A DNA stretch of 64,000 nt from Branchiostoma floridae (lineage: Eukaryota > Chordata > Leptocardii > Amphioxiformes > Branchiostomatidae): assembly GCF_000003815.2 (NCBI RefSeq), contig NC_049981.1, positions 28,446,379-28,510,378 of the forward strand, in the 5' to 3' direction. Made by a program: the position numbers and the translations under genes. The notes under the pieces are model-generated. The model was given only the letters and a program-made list of their open reading frames with translations, had not been told where the DNA came from and did not search any database. Below are positions 51,601 through 63,600 of this stretch, piece after piece. Every line of letters starts with the position of its first letter. Position 1 is the stretch's first letter.

Positions 51601-54600
51601 NNNNNNNNNNNNNNNNNNNNNNNNNNNNNNNNNNNNNNNNNNNNNNNNNNNNNNNNNNNNNNNNNNNNNNNNNNNNNNNNNNNNNNNNNNNNAGTTACAC
51701 ATGGTACATTCTACATGATGCTACTATGCCAATGACATCAAAACTTTTTCCTGTATCATACACTAACTAATTGTAATGATCAATTGATGCATTTACCTGT
51801 GATATTCAGGGTTATGTTATCACCATCAGGGTCAGTGGTCAAGATTTGCACCACTTCTGTTCCGACAGTTGCATTCTCTCTCAGGACCTTGAGATAGGGC
51901 TGCCTGCTGTATCGTGGTGCCCTGTTGACATGCACAGTGAGGGTGGCATTGCTGTCCAGCAGGCTACTGTCTGGTACAAAGGCTGGTGGGTTGTAGGCTT
52001 GCACACTCAGGGTGTAAGTGTCAATGCTTCCCAGCCTAGCAGCAGTTTTAATTGTGCCTAGTTGAGCTGTAAAACGTACAGAAAGAAGTATGTGTATGAG
52101 AATACTCTCCTTTATATGATGCCTGCTTCCAAAACAATTGATTTGTTTGCACTTGTAAATCATGTTGTTTCTTTAATTTGATACATCCTTCATTAGATCT
52201 CTTTCTGGAGGATGATTAACATAATATATGAATATATTAATGAGGTGTTATTGAATTTTTTATCAAAGAAGAGTGCTCATACTTACTTTCCACAAAGAAA
52301 GTATCATCATCATTGCCCCCATTGATGGCATAGTATACCAGGTTGTTCAATGGACCAGAGTCTGGGTCTGCGGCACTGAGTAGAAATATCTAGGAAAGGT
52401 GAAAGAAGTATAAAATGTTAGATTTTGCTTTGACAATTATTCACATGTACATGTATGACCTTGTAGTAGGCTTTTTCACTGACATGCTTTATGCAGCTTT
52501 ATTTCAAACGCACGTGAGGTTATAAACAAAATTCAGTCAAAGTCATCCGTAGCAACATGCCAGTAGTGTACTCTGAAGAAAAGACTAGCAGAGTGTGATT
52601 TAAACAAAGAAGGTTGCTGTGAAATATGGGACTTATTTTTTTCAATAACAGGTAGTCAATTCCAATTGCAACAGACAAGAAAAACATTGCCTTTATTGAG
52701 ATGGCTCTATGCCTATTCTCACTTACCGAGCTGCCAATCCTCACAGTCTCTCCAATGTACACTTCAAAGGTAGAGTTGGAGAACTTAGGAGGGCTGTCAT
52801 TAACATTTTCAACAGAGACAGTCACCATTGCTGTAGTGTTTCTTGGTGGGGAGCCCATGTCTGTAGCCTAAGAAGACCAAACAATCTCAATTCTTTATAC
52901 AACAGACCTGTACTATTGGTACAGTCAGTATAACCTTTGGCATTAATGTATCACACCAAATTTGCAGGCATTTTGTCACACCTTACCTTTCCATATCTAG
53001 CTGCAAGCAATGTTGTTGTTGTTAGATCATTGAGAAAAGAAAAAAATCTGATCTAGTAATGAGTTGCACCACATAGACATTGATGATGATTTAAGCACCA
53101 AAACTGAATTGTGCATATATAAATCTGTCCTTGGTGCTGAAGTACTGGAATTAAGGCAGCTGTGATGTACCTTTGTCCTTCTAAGCTGACAAAAACTGAT
53201 ATATAGTTGGTGTTGAACTGAAAGTTGGCTTTTATCCTCACAAACACTTCTAAGAATCCTAAAAAGCATACCTCGACTGTGATGTTGTATTCTGCTGTTG
53301 CCTCTCTATCCAGTTGGCCTACTGTTGTGATCTGCCCTGTTGTATTGTCAATGCTGAAGACATTGTCTGCAAAACAATATGAAATGTGTGTGAGCCTACA
53401 ATGCTGTGACATCAAACAAGTGGGTTACTTTTTTTTTTTTGTTCCACTTGGTGTTGGGCTTTAAAGAAACCTGTCTGCTTTTAATGTAACTTACCATTGT
53501 CAGCAGTTATGCTGTACAGGATCTCCCCATTCTTTCCAAGATCCATGTCTGTTGCAATTACACCACCAACTGCACTGCCTGGTGTGGCAGCTTCAGACAC
53601 TATGAAATGGTAGGGGGGACTCTGGAATGTTGGGTCCTGGTCATTGATGTCTGTTACTGTAACTGCCACCTGAAAACAGGGAAAATGTACAGTGTATTTA
53701 TGATATGATTAGAACATGTATATGACCATCTATAACACACCAAAAATGCCTGAGCACAATTTGCTGCTTCTTTTGTAAAATGTAATTGACATGTGGTAAA
53801 AACAACATGAGAAATGGCAACAACTAAAAGGCTTTATGTTATGAGTCTATAGCAAACGATTTTAAGCATATGCTGCATTGATAGCCTTACCGTTGTGTAT
53901 GCTGTGTGCTGAGGGATTTTGTCGTCTGTTGCTCTCACTAAAAGTTCATACGAGTCTTTTGTCTCCCTGTCCAGACTGCTCTTAACTTGTACTGCAGCCT
54001 AAAGGATAGAAGATGTCATAAAGTTTACATAAATTGTTTAATTTGAACCTGTAGAAGGCAATTCTTAGCAGTGGTGACATTGACAGCTCTCCTCTTCTTA
54101 CTGTCTGACAAATAATCAAATATCAACCACTGACTAATATTTGGAAAGACTTACCATATTGTCTCCCTGTTGTAGTTCAAATATTTCCACCCAGTTCAAC
54201 AGCTCAAAGCTGATGACAGTGTCTGGGTCCTCTGATGATGCAGATATGTTGAAGGCCAGGGGAGTTCCTAAACAACATACATAATGGACCAATTTTAGGC
54301 ATGTCTTGTGGTAGTAAGTATGCTTGTAGAGAGGCATCCCTTGAAAAAGGTGACAAAACAAGTGTACACAGGTCTGTCTACTGTATTCTTCTGACCTGAA
54401 GTTGTATCCTCTGCCACTCTGACATTGTATGTGGAGTTCCCAAACACAGGCGTAGCATCCTTCACATCTCCTACCGTAACAAACAGCTCAGCTGTACCAC
54501 TCAATGGAGGGGTCCCAGCATCTGTGGCTACCACACTGAACCTGTAAGAACAAAAAAAGAAGAATTCTACTTTTTTTCCTGTGCATGAGATTAAATTCAA

Positions 54601-57600
54601 GTGTAGCTGCTTTTGTATCAGATAATGTTACATAAGATGGGACAGTGCTACTGTATTGAAAACAAAATCCTACAAATCCAAATTTGTGTTGAAAATAAGA
54701 TGTCTGATGATATGCCATCCTATGCACACACATAATGTCTCAATGGTCTCTTTTAGGTAAAAAAAGGAACATCTTTTCACACTGCACACAAAAATATTGA
54801 TTAAATAGAGATTACACTTAAAGGGAACACAAAATATATGTCTAGAATGTTGACCCACCTGATGGTAGTACTGTTTGTTTCGTTAACCATCCCAGAGATG
54901 AGTCCCTCTTCAGTTAACTTCTCTACTGTTAGGATTTCCCTCATCCTCACCAGCCCTTTATCATCCACATCGAAGTACTTTGTACCGTTCCCTCTCAGAC
55001 TGTAGGTTAGTTCTGCATTGGTTCCCTCGTCAGCATCAGTCGCAGATGTCTCTGCCACAACCATGCCAATAGGAGACTGTTCCAGGATGCTCACATGGTA
55101 TGTAGAGGGGTTGAACTCTGGAGGGTTGTCGTTTTCATCAGTGACGGACACAGTCACGGTGGCAGTTGAGTTGAGGGAAGTTGGCATGCCGTTGTCCTGG
55201 GCAAAGACTGTGAATGTGAAGGATGCTGCATCCCCTTCTCTGTCCAGGACTTCAGTAGTTATGATCTCTCCTGTTTCCTTACTGATGTTGAAGGGCACTT
55301 CTTCACCTATACAAACAGGTAGAAAATAGTATTTCATATACAACCACACGTTTTATTCAATGTTTCACACTACAGGATGCAGTTTGAATTTCAGTTGGCA
55401 AATTTCATTGGTCTTTTGTTTCATAAAATTTAGACAAGACTGACCAACTAGCTGGAGGCAATTGCAAAGACGTTTAATCTGTGAAAAGTTGAAGTTATGT
55501 TTCAAGACATGGAACTTAATCTATTGATTCCAAGGTAAATGAAGTAACAATGGATATAATTGTATTCTCTCATATGTAAGCCTGAAGGAAGTGCTACTCA
55601 CCTGATGGGTCCAGGTAATAACTCACTTCTCCATTTCCACCCTCATCTGTATCTTCTGCAAAGACAGTGCCAACCAAAGTGCTCGCATTCATGTTCTCTG
55701 ACACTTGGAAGTTGTAGTGGGAGGTGTCAAACTCTGGTGCATTGTCATTAACATCAGTGACAGAGATGGTTACTGTGGATACTGCAGAATTAGGCACCTC
55801 TCCACCATCAGAAGCAGTGACTGTTAGCGTGATGTTTGGATCTTGCAGTGACTCATAGTCCAAGTTTGCAAGAACACTGATAATACCTGCCAGAAAAGGA
55901 CACAAAAATGTGCAAAACTTTAAGCAACATCAGAAGTCAGAATGGATGTGTCAAATGTATACATTTAAGGTCTGGGAGTTTCAGAATTTCAAAATTTTGA
56001 TACACTCAAATCACATCTTTTTGTGTTACAGACAAAAGAGCACCAGATATTTCTAATTACAAGCAATTATTACAATATCAAAAGAGAAATTGTTCACAAC
56101 TTACCAGATTCCCTGTCCACAGTAAATTTCCCATCAGCCCCTGAGCTAAGGTAGAAGGTGACTCTCCCATTGGCACCTTCATCAGTGTCGTTGGCAAAAA
56201 CTTGCCCCACAACAGTCCCAACAGCTACACTTTCCTCAACATTGAAATGAGAGACATTACTTGGGAAAAACTGAGGGGTGTTGTCATTTTGGTCCAAAAT
56301 GGTGACCTGAACTTGACAGAATTCTACATTTTCACCATCTGAGACAGAGATGTTTAGGCTGTATTGTGATGTTTCTTCTCTGTCGAGGGATTGGGTGGTG
56401 TTGAGCAGCCCTGTTGTGGAATCTACAGAAAAAGGACTTGTTGAGTTTGGTCCTTGCACAAGTCTATATTCCAGTACCTCAGCAGCATCTTCATGTGTGA
56501 CTTCAACCTACACAAAATCAACAAGGAATACTATTAGATAATGTCAGTATCTACATTGGTGGCAATAAAATAAATTTGAATTTTAAAATGATATCTAATC
56601 ATCCATAAAAGACTACTTTAATTTCTTTACAACAGGCAATTCAGGATAGAAATAAGATAATCAAAAATAAGATTTTAATGATTTTGGCAAAATTCATGGT
56701 TATATGTACAATATGACAGTAAGTTACGATCACATTGCCTATCAGCGTTCATGTAAGCCTAGATACTGAACTCACCTGTAGAAGTTGAACTGGGCTGGGC
56801 TGATTCTCCATCAGTGTCACCTGGAAAGGCTGCTCTTTACACTGGGGCGGAGACTCGTTCACACCAATGACAGAGATTGTTACATCTGCCACATCTGACC
56901 GAGGCGATTCTCCACCTACACATCAAGGAACAAAACTTAGTCTGATGTACATGTAACGTTATGGAGATCGTGTGTATCGGAGAAATGTTGTGCAACGTCT
57001 CACCCCGTCCACCAGGGACGACAGATGATGATGATGATGGAGCACAGCAACCGAAATGGACATGATAAGACAAATGCCCTGCAGTATCCATCATCTTCAC
57101 TTTTCACGAGCCCCTTGTAACAGAACACATCTTGGCTCTTACAGCTCTTTTCTGAGTACTTATAGGTTAAGTTACTACTTTGATCAAGGAATTCTTAACA
57201 TTTCACTCATTAATGTTCAATATCAGTAATTGCCAGTTACCCATCGTGTGCAGACGTAAATACTCACCATCCTGTGCCTTCACAGACAGCCGATACTCCG
57301 GGGTGGTCTCATAGTCTAAACTTTTGTTGGTCTGGAGAAAGATTTCCCCAGTTCTACTGTCGATGTAGAAAACTTCATCACTGTTTCCACTTCGTATTGA
57401 ATAAGTGATATTGCTGTTTGAACCCTCATCTTCATCAGTTGCTGTAACCTGTGACATGGAAAATAAGTAAAAAAAGGTGCAATTTTAAGTTAAAGATCTT
57501 GTTTGTTTTGATGTATCATGAAAGGAAGGCCCTAGACATATCAGCTGGAGTCTTTGATAGCTTTTCATCATAATGCTTGCCTCCAAAGAAGAAAAAAAAC

Positions 57601-60600
57601 AGAATTTGAAGGTAACATAGTAGACTTTCAAAAATATCTGCTTTGTTAACTGTACATCTTGACATTATAGATTGATATTACTANNNNNNNNNNNNNNNNN
57701 NNNNNNNNNNNNNNNNNNNNNNNNNNNNNNNNNNNNNNNNNNNNNNNNNNNNNNNNNNNNNNNNNNNNNNNNNNNNNNNNNNNNNNNNNNNNNNNNNNNN
57801 NNNNNNNNNNNNNNNNNNNNNNNNNNNNNNNNNNNNNNNNNNNNNNNNNNNNNNNNNNNNNNNNNNNNNNNNNNNNNNNNNNNNNNNNNNNNNNNNNNNN
57901 NNNNNNNNNNNNNNNNNNNNNNNNNNNNNNNNNNNNNNNNNNNNNNNNNNNNNNNNNNNNNNNNNNNNNNNNNNNNNNNNNNNNNNNNNNNNNNNNNNNN
58001 NNNNNNNNNNNNNNNNNNNNNNNNNNNNNNNNNNNNNNNNNNNNNNNNNNNNNNNNNNNNNNNNNNNNNNNNNNNNNNNNNNNNNNNNNNNNNNNNNNNN
58101 NNNNNNNNNNNNNNNNNNNNNNNNNNNNNNNNNNNNNNNNNNNNNNNNNNNNNNNNNNNNNNNNNNNNNNNNNNNNNNNNNNNNNNNNNNNNNNNNNNNN
58201 NNNNNNNNNNNNNNNNNNNNNNNNNNNNNNNNNNNNNNNNNNNNNNAATGAAGAATGATTTGGTGTTGTTCATCATGTTGTAATGATAGCATTTTTGTGC
58301 TTCATGCTTACCTGTAACTGAATCTCCTATAGTGTAAGACAGACTGTCGCCATCCAGGTCAGTGGCACGCACCATTCCTACAAAACTGCTTTTCCTTTCA
58401 TTCTGGATAGGAAGGGGAAGTATTGAAAGTAAAGAATTAATTGTGTTTCATGATGCCCAAGCTACTAGTATCACATGATTCCTCTCCTAGAAATACAGTG
58501 AGTGTCAATCCAAAAGATATTAGAATTTAGACTTTACCTCATAGACTTCAAAGTTGTATGTTGTGTTCTGGAAGACTGGTGCATTGTCATTCTCATTCAC
58601 AACAAGGATGTCAACAGTGGCATTGCTGAGGAATGAAAAACACGAATCAAGACCACATTTAAGCAATACTATTACCATAAGAATGCTGGTTCTGTTTTGT
58701 ATTTCTCACTTCACCATGCACGTTTATTTTACAAAATTGCTGGATAATATATTTCATTTAATGTGTGTAGGTTGTGATACTGTAATGTGTGAAATCTGTA
58801 TCTTGCAAAGCCTTCTCTTAGGGTAATGTATTAAGCACTTAACAAAATTTGATTCTTTATAGAATCCATTTTCAAAGATGCAAACATGCTTTAACAGAGG
58901 AAAGTAACAATGTAGGGAAAACTACAATGATAATATTGGATCACTGATAATTTCTTACCTGCTCCTGATGGGAGTGCCAGCATCCTTTGCCTCCACAACT
59001 AGCTGATAGGACCTGTTCCCCTGATCATGGTCTAGTGTTGTTTCCAAGGTGATTTCTCCAGAACCGCCGTCAATAGCAAACGTGTTCTGCTGCATGGAAA
59101 GAAGATGATTGTATTACTTAAGAAGAATATTTCTCGTAACCTTTATCTCAATACATGTATTATTGAATTACTGTGTCAAAAGTTTAAAGAAAGCAAGAAG
59201 AGATACTTCAATGTAGCCATTTAATAATGATGAAAAATATTCCTAGGCTGTGGTGTTATTAAATGCTATAATTGTTACATATAGATCAGAGAAAATATTG
59301 TCATCTGCCTCCTCCCATCTATCTTGGTTAGACAATGGGTTTGGCCATGGTAGGTCAGGCAACTTTTTCATGAATGATAAACCTACTGTAAATGTTTTTA
59401 AATTTGCATTGGTTTAGTTTTGTGGTAAGGAGCAACTGGAGTGTTCACTGTGGTTTTAATTTTGTGATGTCACTATAGTCACATACTGTAATAGAAATAC
59501 TGGCAGTCTTAAGTTCATGGTGAAGCAGAAAACATGTTACAGTAGAAGCCAGTTAATTGCACACCGGATTACGCACACTTCTGTTAACTGCACAGAATGC
59601 CCAAATCCCAAACCGGTGCGGTCCAGCTAGATAACTTGGCATTATTGCACCAGCCGGATAATTGCACGAAATTCACTGGCAAATAGGCCGTGCAATTAAG
59701 TGGCTTCTACTGTACAACAATGAAATTTAACAGTATTCTTGAGTGACAGTTCCTACCACATTTTTGTTCATTGACAAGTGAATGTGGTAGTGCATGCTGG
59801 TAGTAGAGGGGATAACTGGAACTAAAAAGTCCAAGAAGTGATGAATACTATGTTGAACTCACCTCATTCCCAGAGATAATAGTGTAGGTGATGTTCCCAT
59901 TGTCTCCACTGTCAATGTCTGTGGCCATTACCATGGCAACCGCAGTGCCATTAGTGGCTGTCTCATTGACCTCTACTTCATAAACATCTGCAAGCAAAGG
60001 GGAAGGAACCAATAAGAGTTGATAGCTTTATCAATTCTATGTTTGCTGAGAAAATATGAATTGGTAAGTATGCATGAGAATGGTGTACATTTTTGTACAT
60101 TTTGCATGTGATGTAAACAGGATGATCATGTTTTGTGCTGACCTGTCTGTTTCCCTTTTCTCCACACAAAAAGATATCTTTTGCCTACCAGGGAATGTGC
60201 TGTTTGGTGCAGGAGGAAGTATGATATGAATATGCTTTTACTAGTTGTTCCCTTCTGACAGCCTGCTCCAGGTACTGCTAACACCAGGTTGTATTCCTTG
60301 TAACATCAGTACAATTTTCTCAAATCAACCATTCAAATCATGCACATTATTTTGATAATTGGTATGTTGTTAAGCTGTATCATGTATCATTGAATGTTTT
60401 TCCAGGATCATTAGGATGCCTGCTTGTAAGCTACACATTGTACGTGTTGAAGAGGAAAAGAAAGGGACAGAAAGAATGCAAAAAAGGTCATGTATTACAG
60501 CTTTGATTAATACTGACTAGTGGTTGTATATATCATAATATCATGATAATTATTTTTACTCCAGATAATTGAAAACAATGTTTCCAACTAGACCTTGCTG

Positions 60601-63600
60601 GATACAAGATTGTGTTGCTTTTTAAGAGGAATAGATTTATCTGGCACAGGTAATTTGTCTAAAAAGTTTACAGAAATTTAGCCTTTTGTCTTAAGTATGG
60701 TATATTGAAGGGATACCTTTTGTGAACTCTGGTGCATTGTCGTTAACATCAGTCACAGTGATGTCCACCACTGCTGTTGAGTTATGAATTCCATCTGTGG
60801 CCAAAACCTGAAGAAAAACATGTGCAAGGACAGGAAGGTTCAGCCTTTTGCTGTAACTTCATACTACAGTAGCTCCTACTATAAAGGAATTGTTCTGTCA
60901 TAACTTTAATAGTGAAGTTATCATAATATGAGACACACTATAAGTGTCTTTACAGTGGAAAAAATGAATGTGACTGTGAAGTAGCTCAACATCATATTTA
61001 AGGATACACTCTGATATTACTATTTAACATTATATGAAACGCTGTATTCAAATTTCAGGGAAAGACAAAGTAATAATCATTTCACCTCAAGTTGAAATCC
61101 TGTGTTGTTGCTGGGTGGGTCATAGTCGACCTTTTTCATTACAGTGATCGTCCCTGACATTTGGTCAATACTGAAGACACCATTGTCATCTCCCGAAATG
61201 ATGCTGAAACGAATCTCCCTATTGGCTGGGTCTGTGTCGGCATCTGTTGCATTTACTGTTAATACAGTGCTTCCAGTTGTAATGTTTTCCAAGATGGTGG
61301 AAACGTATGGGTCAGAAGTGAAGACTGGTGGATTATCATTGATGTCCTGAAAAAATTATAATGAAGTCCATTTAAAACACACTATAGAAATTATATCATT
61401 GCACAGGTAATAGCTTCAGTATGATTTACAACATTACATTTTACTGGGTGAAGTGATTTGACATTTATTCACCCCTTTCACCCCCTATGCCAAAACAAAT
61501 GCTTAATAGTACTAAGTGCAATACCATACATTTTTACAATGTTCATTTCTGTTCCTTCTGAACTGTTGTAACCAAGATTGTTGTAACTAGGGCTGGGTAT
61601 CGGTACAGCGTACCGGTACAAAACCGGTTTTCCTCATTGGACCGGTCCAGAAAAACCGGACCTGAAAAAATTAGGTGGACCGGATGTTGGACCGATTAGA
61701 AAATTAACAGATTATTTTATCAGGCATTCACACGTTTTGGCGCTTGCAGTTGGAAGAAAATAACAAGAGTGAAGTAGTGTAGAGTTTATAGTAATTTCTA
61801 CCAAGTTTTACAGCCAATCGTACAGGTGCAGTTAGCGTTGTAGGATTTTAAAACCCCAGTGTAAGTCTAATACTCCACCAAACAGATTTCTTTGTAGTGA
61901 AATGGACCATTGGTATCAGTCATACTGCATCAGGTCCAGGTTCAGGTCCGGACCTGGACCTAATCCTCTGAACCTGAACCGGACCTGGACCTGAATTTTC
62001 TGTACCGGTACCCAGCCCTAGTTGTAACCCATAGAGAAAATCTCAGTTTCTCTTTTAACTCAATTGTCAAGTACATGAATGCTGAAATAACATAACATAA
62101 CAGAATAGCATGAAAGATTACATAACTAAACGGCAAGCAATTGCATAACAGACTGTTATTATAATTGATTCCCACCTGAACTGAAACAACGACAGTGGCT
62201 GTATCATTGTCCCCACTACCATTGTACAGCTCTGTGTTGTAAGCCATGACTGTGAGGCTGTAGTTGGCAGGCCCACCATCCCTGTCCAGTGGAGTCACAA
62301 GAGACAGCCTCCCTGTAGTTTGGTCAATGCTGAAGACAGATGTGTCACCCTCAGTAATGATGTAGTTGGTGTTGTTGTTGGGGTCTGAATCTGAATCTGT
62401 AGTCTAGAAAGAGAGAAGACAAAACATCTTCATGCATAAAGCTATCATTTTTTGCAGTACCCCAGGGGCCAACTTCAATTAGACATTATAGATGTTACAG
62501 TAGCTTTTCCCAGTCTCTCTATTCATGTATGTGATGAATTCCCTAGTCACTATGTGTGACTCTCTAGCAAATGGCTGGATTCAGAGACTGCTGTCACATT
62601 ATTTCTTGTTAATTTCTATACACTCTTTAAACCTTATGATTTTATAGTATAATCATAACATTCATGATAATATGCCTCACCTGTAGTGTTATGAGGTCAG
62701 ATTCTGTCATATTTTCATCAACTGTGACCATGTAAGATTGCTGTGAGAATGTGGGCAGGTTGTCATTGATGTCCAGTAGAATAACGGTCACTGTTGCTGT
62801 GGAACTCAGAGAGGGTCGGCCTTGGTCACTGGCAACAACCACAAACTGAACCTGTGTGGATGTTTCCCTGTCCAGTGGCCCAAGGGTTGTGATCTGACCA
62901 GTGCTTGGGTCAACTGAGAAGTCTGAGCTGCTGGGTTTTATGGAGTATAGAATGTCTCCATTGGAGCCAGTGTCATTGTCTGAAGCCTGAAAAACACAAG
63001 AGGAACTAACTATTTCGGGAAGTATCTTTCAATGAGACAGTGGTGAATTTGGAGTATCATGGTCTCAACAATCAACTTCAACAACCAAGTCAACCAATCA
63101 TGTTAACTTGGTGCTTATTGTAACTCTGAATAATACAAAGAAAGTACTAACATACATTTATATGATTTGCCTGAAGTATTAATCATCAGTAAAAAAAATT
63201 CAAATACTGAAAAATCTTCTAACTGAAAGTATCAACTCATGTAGTTCCATTGTATCTAAAAACAGGGTATTTAGGGACATCAAGTCAACAGATGGTGGTT
63301 TCAAACTAGATCATTGTGAAAATTAAAATTGCAAGTTGAAACCACCGTCTGTTGACTTGATATCCCTGAATGACCTGTTTTATGGATCACCCAATGGATA
63401 AACTTAAAGTAAACTGGTGTAAGTTTTCCACTCTCATTCTGTGTATCGTTTCTGGCGCTGTTTGGCCCAAATACAGTATTAACCTGTTGAAGTCATGTAC
63501 TCACTGAGATAGTGCCCACTACATATGAAGCAGATTCCTCTTCTGGGAAGGTAAAAGTGTAGCCTGTCTGGTTCATCACTGGGAAGTTGTCATTCACATC

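Noticed and set aside
57665-58375. Long open frames of up to 236 residues
   Set aside because: They consist mostly of N translated as X.
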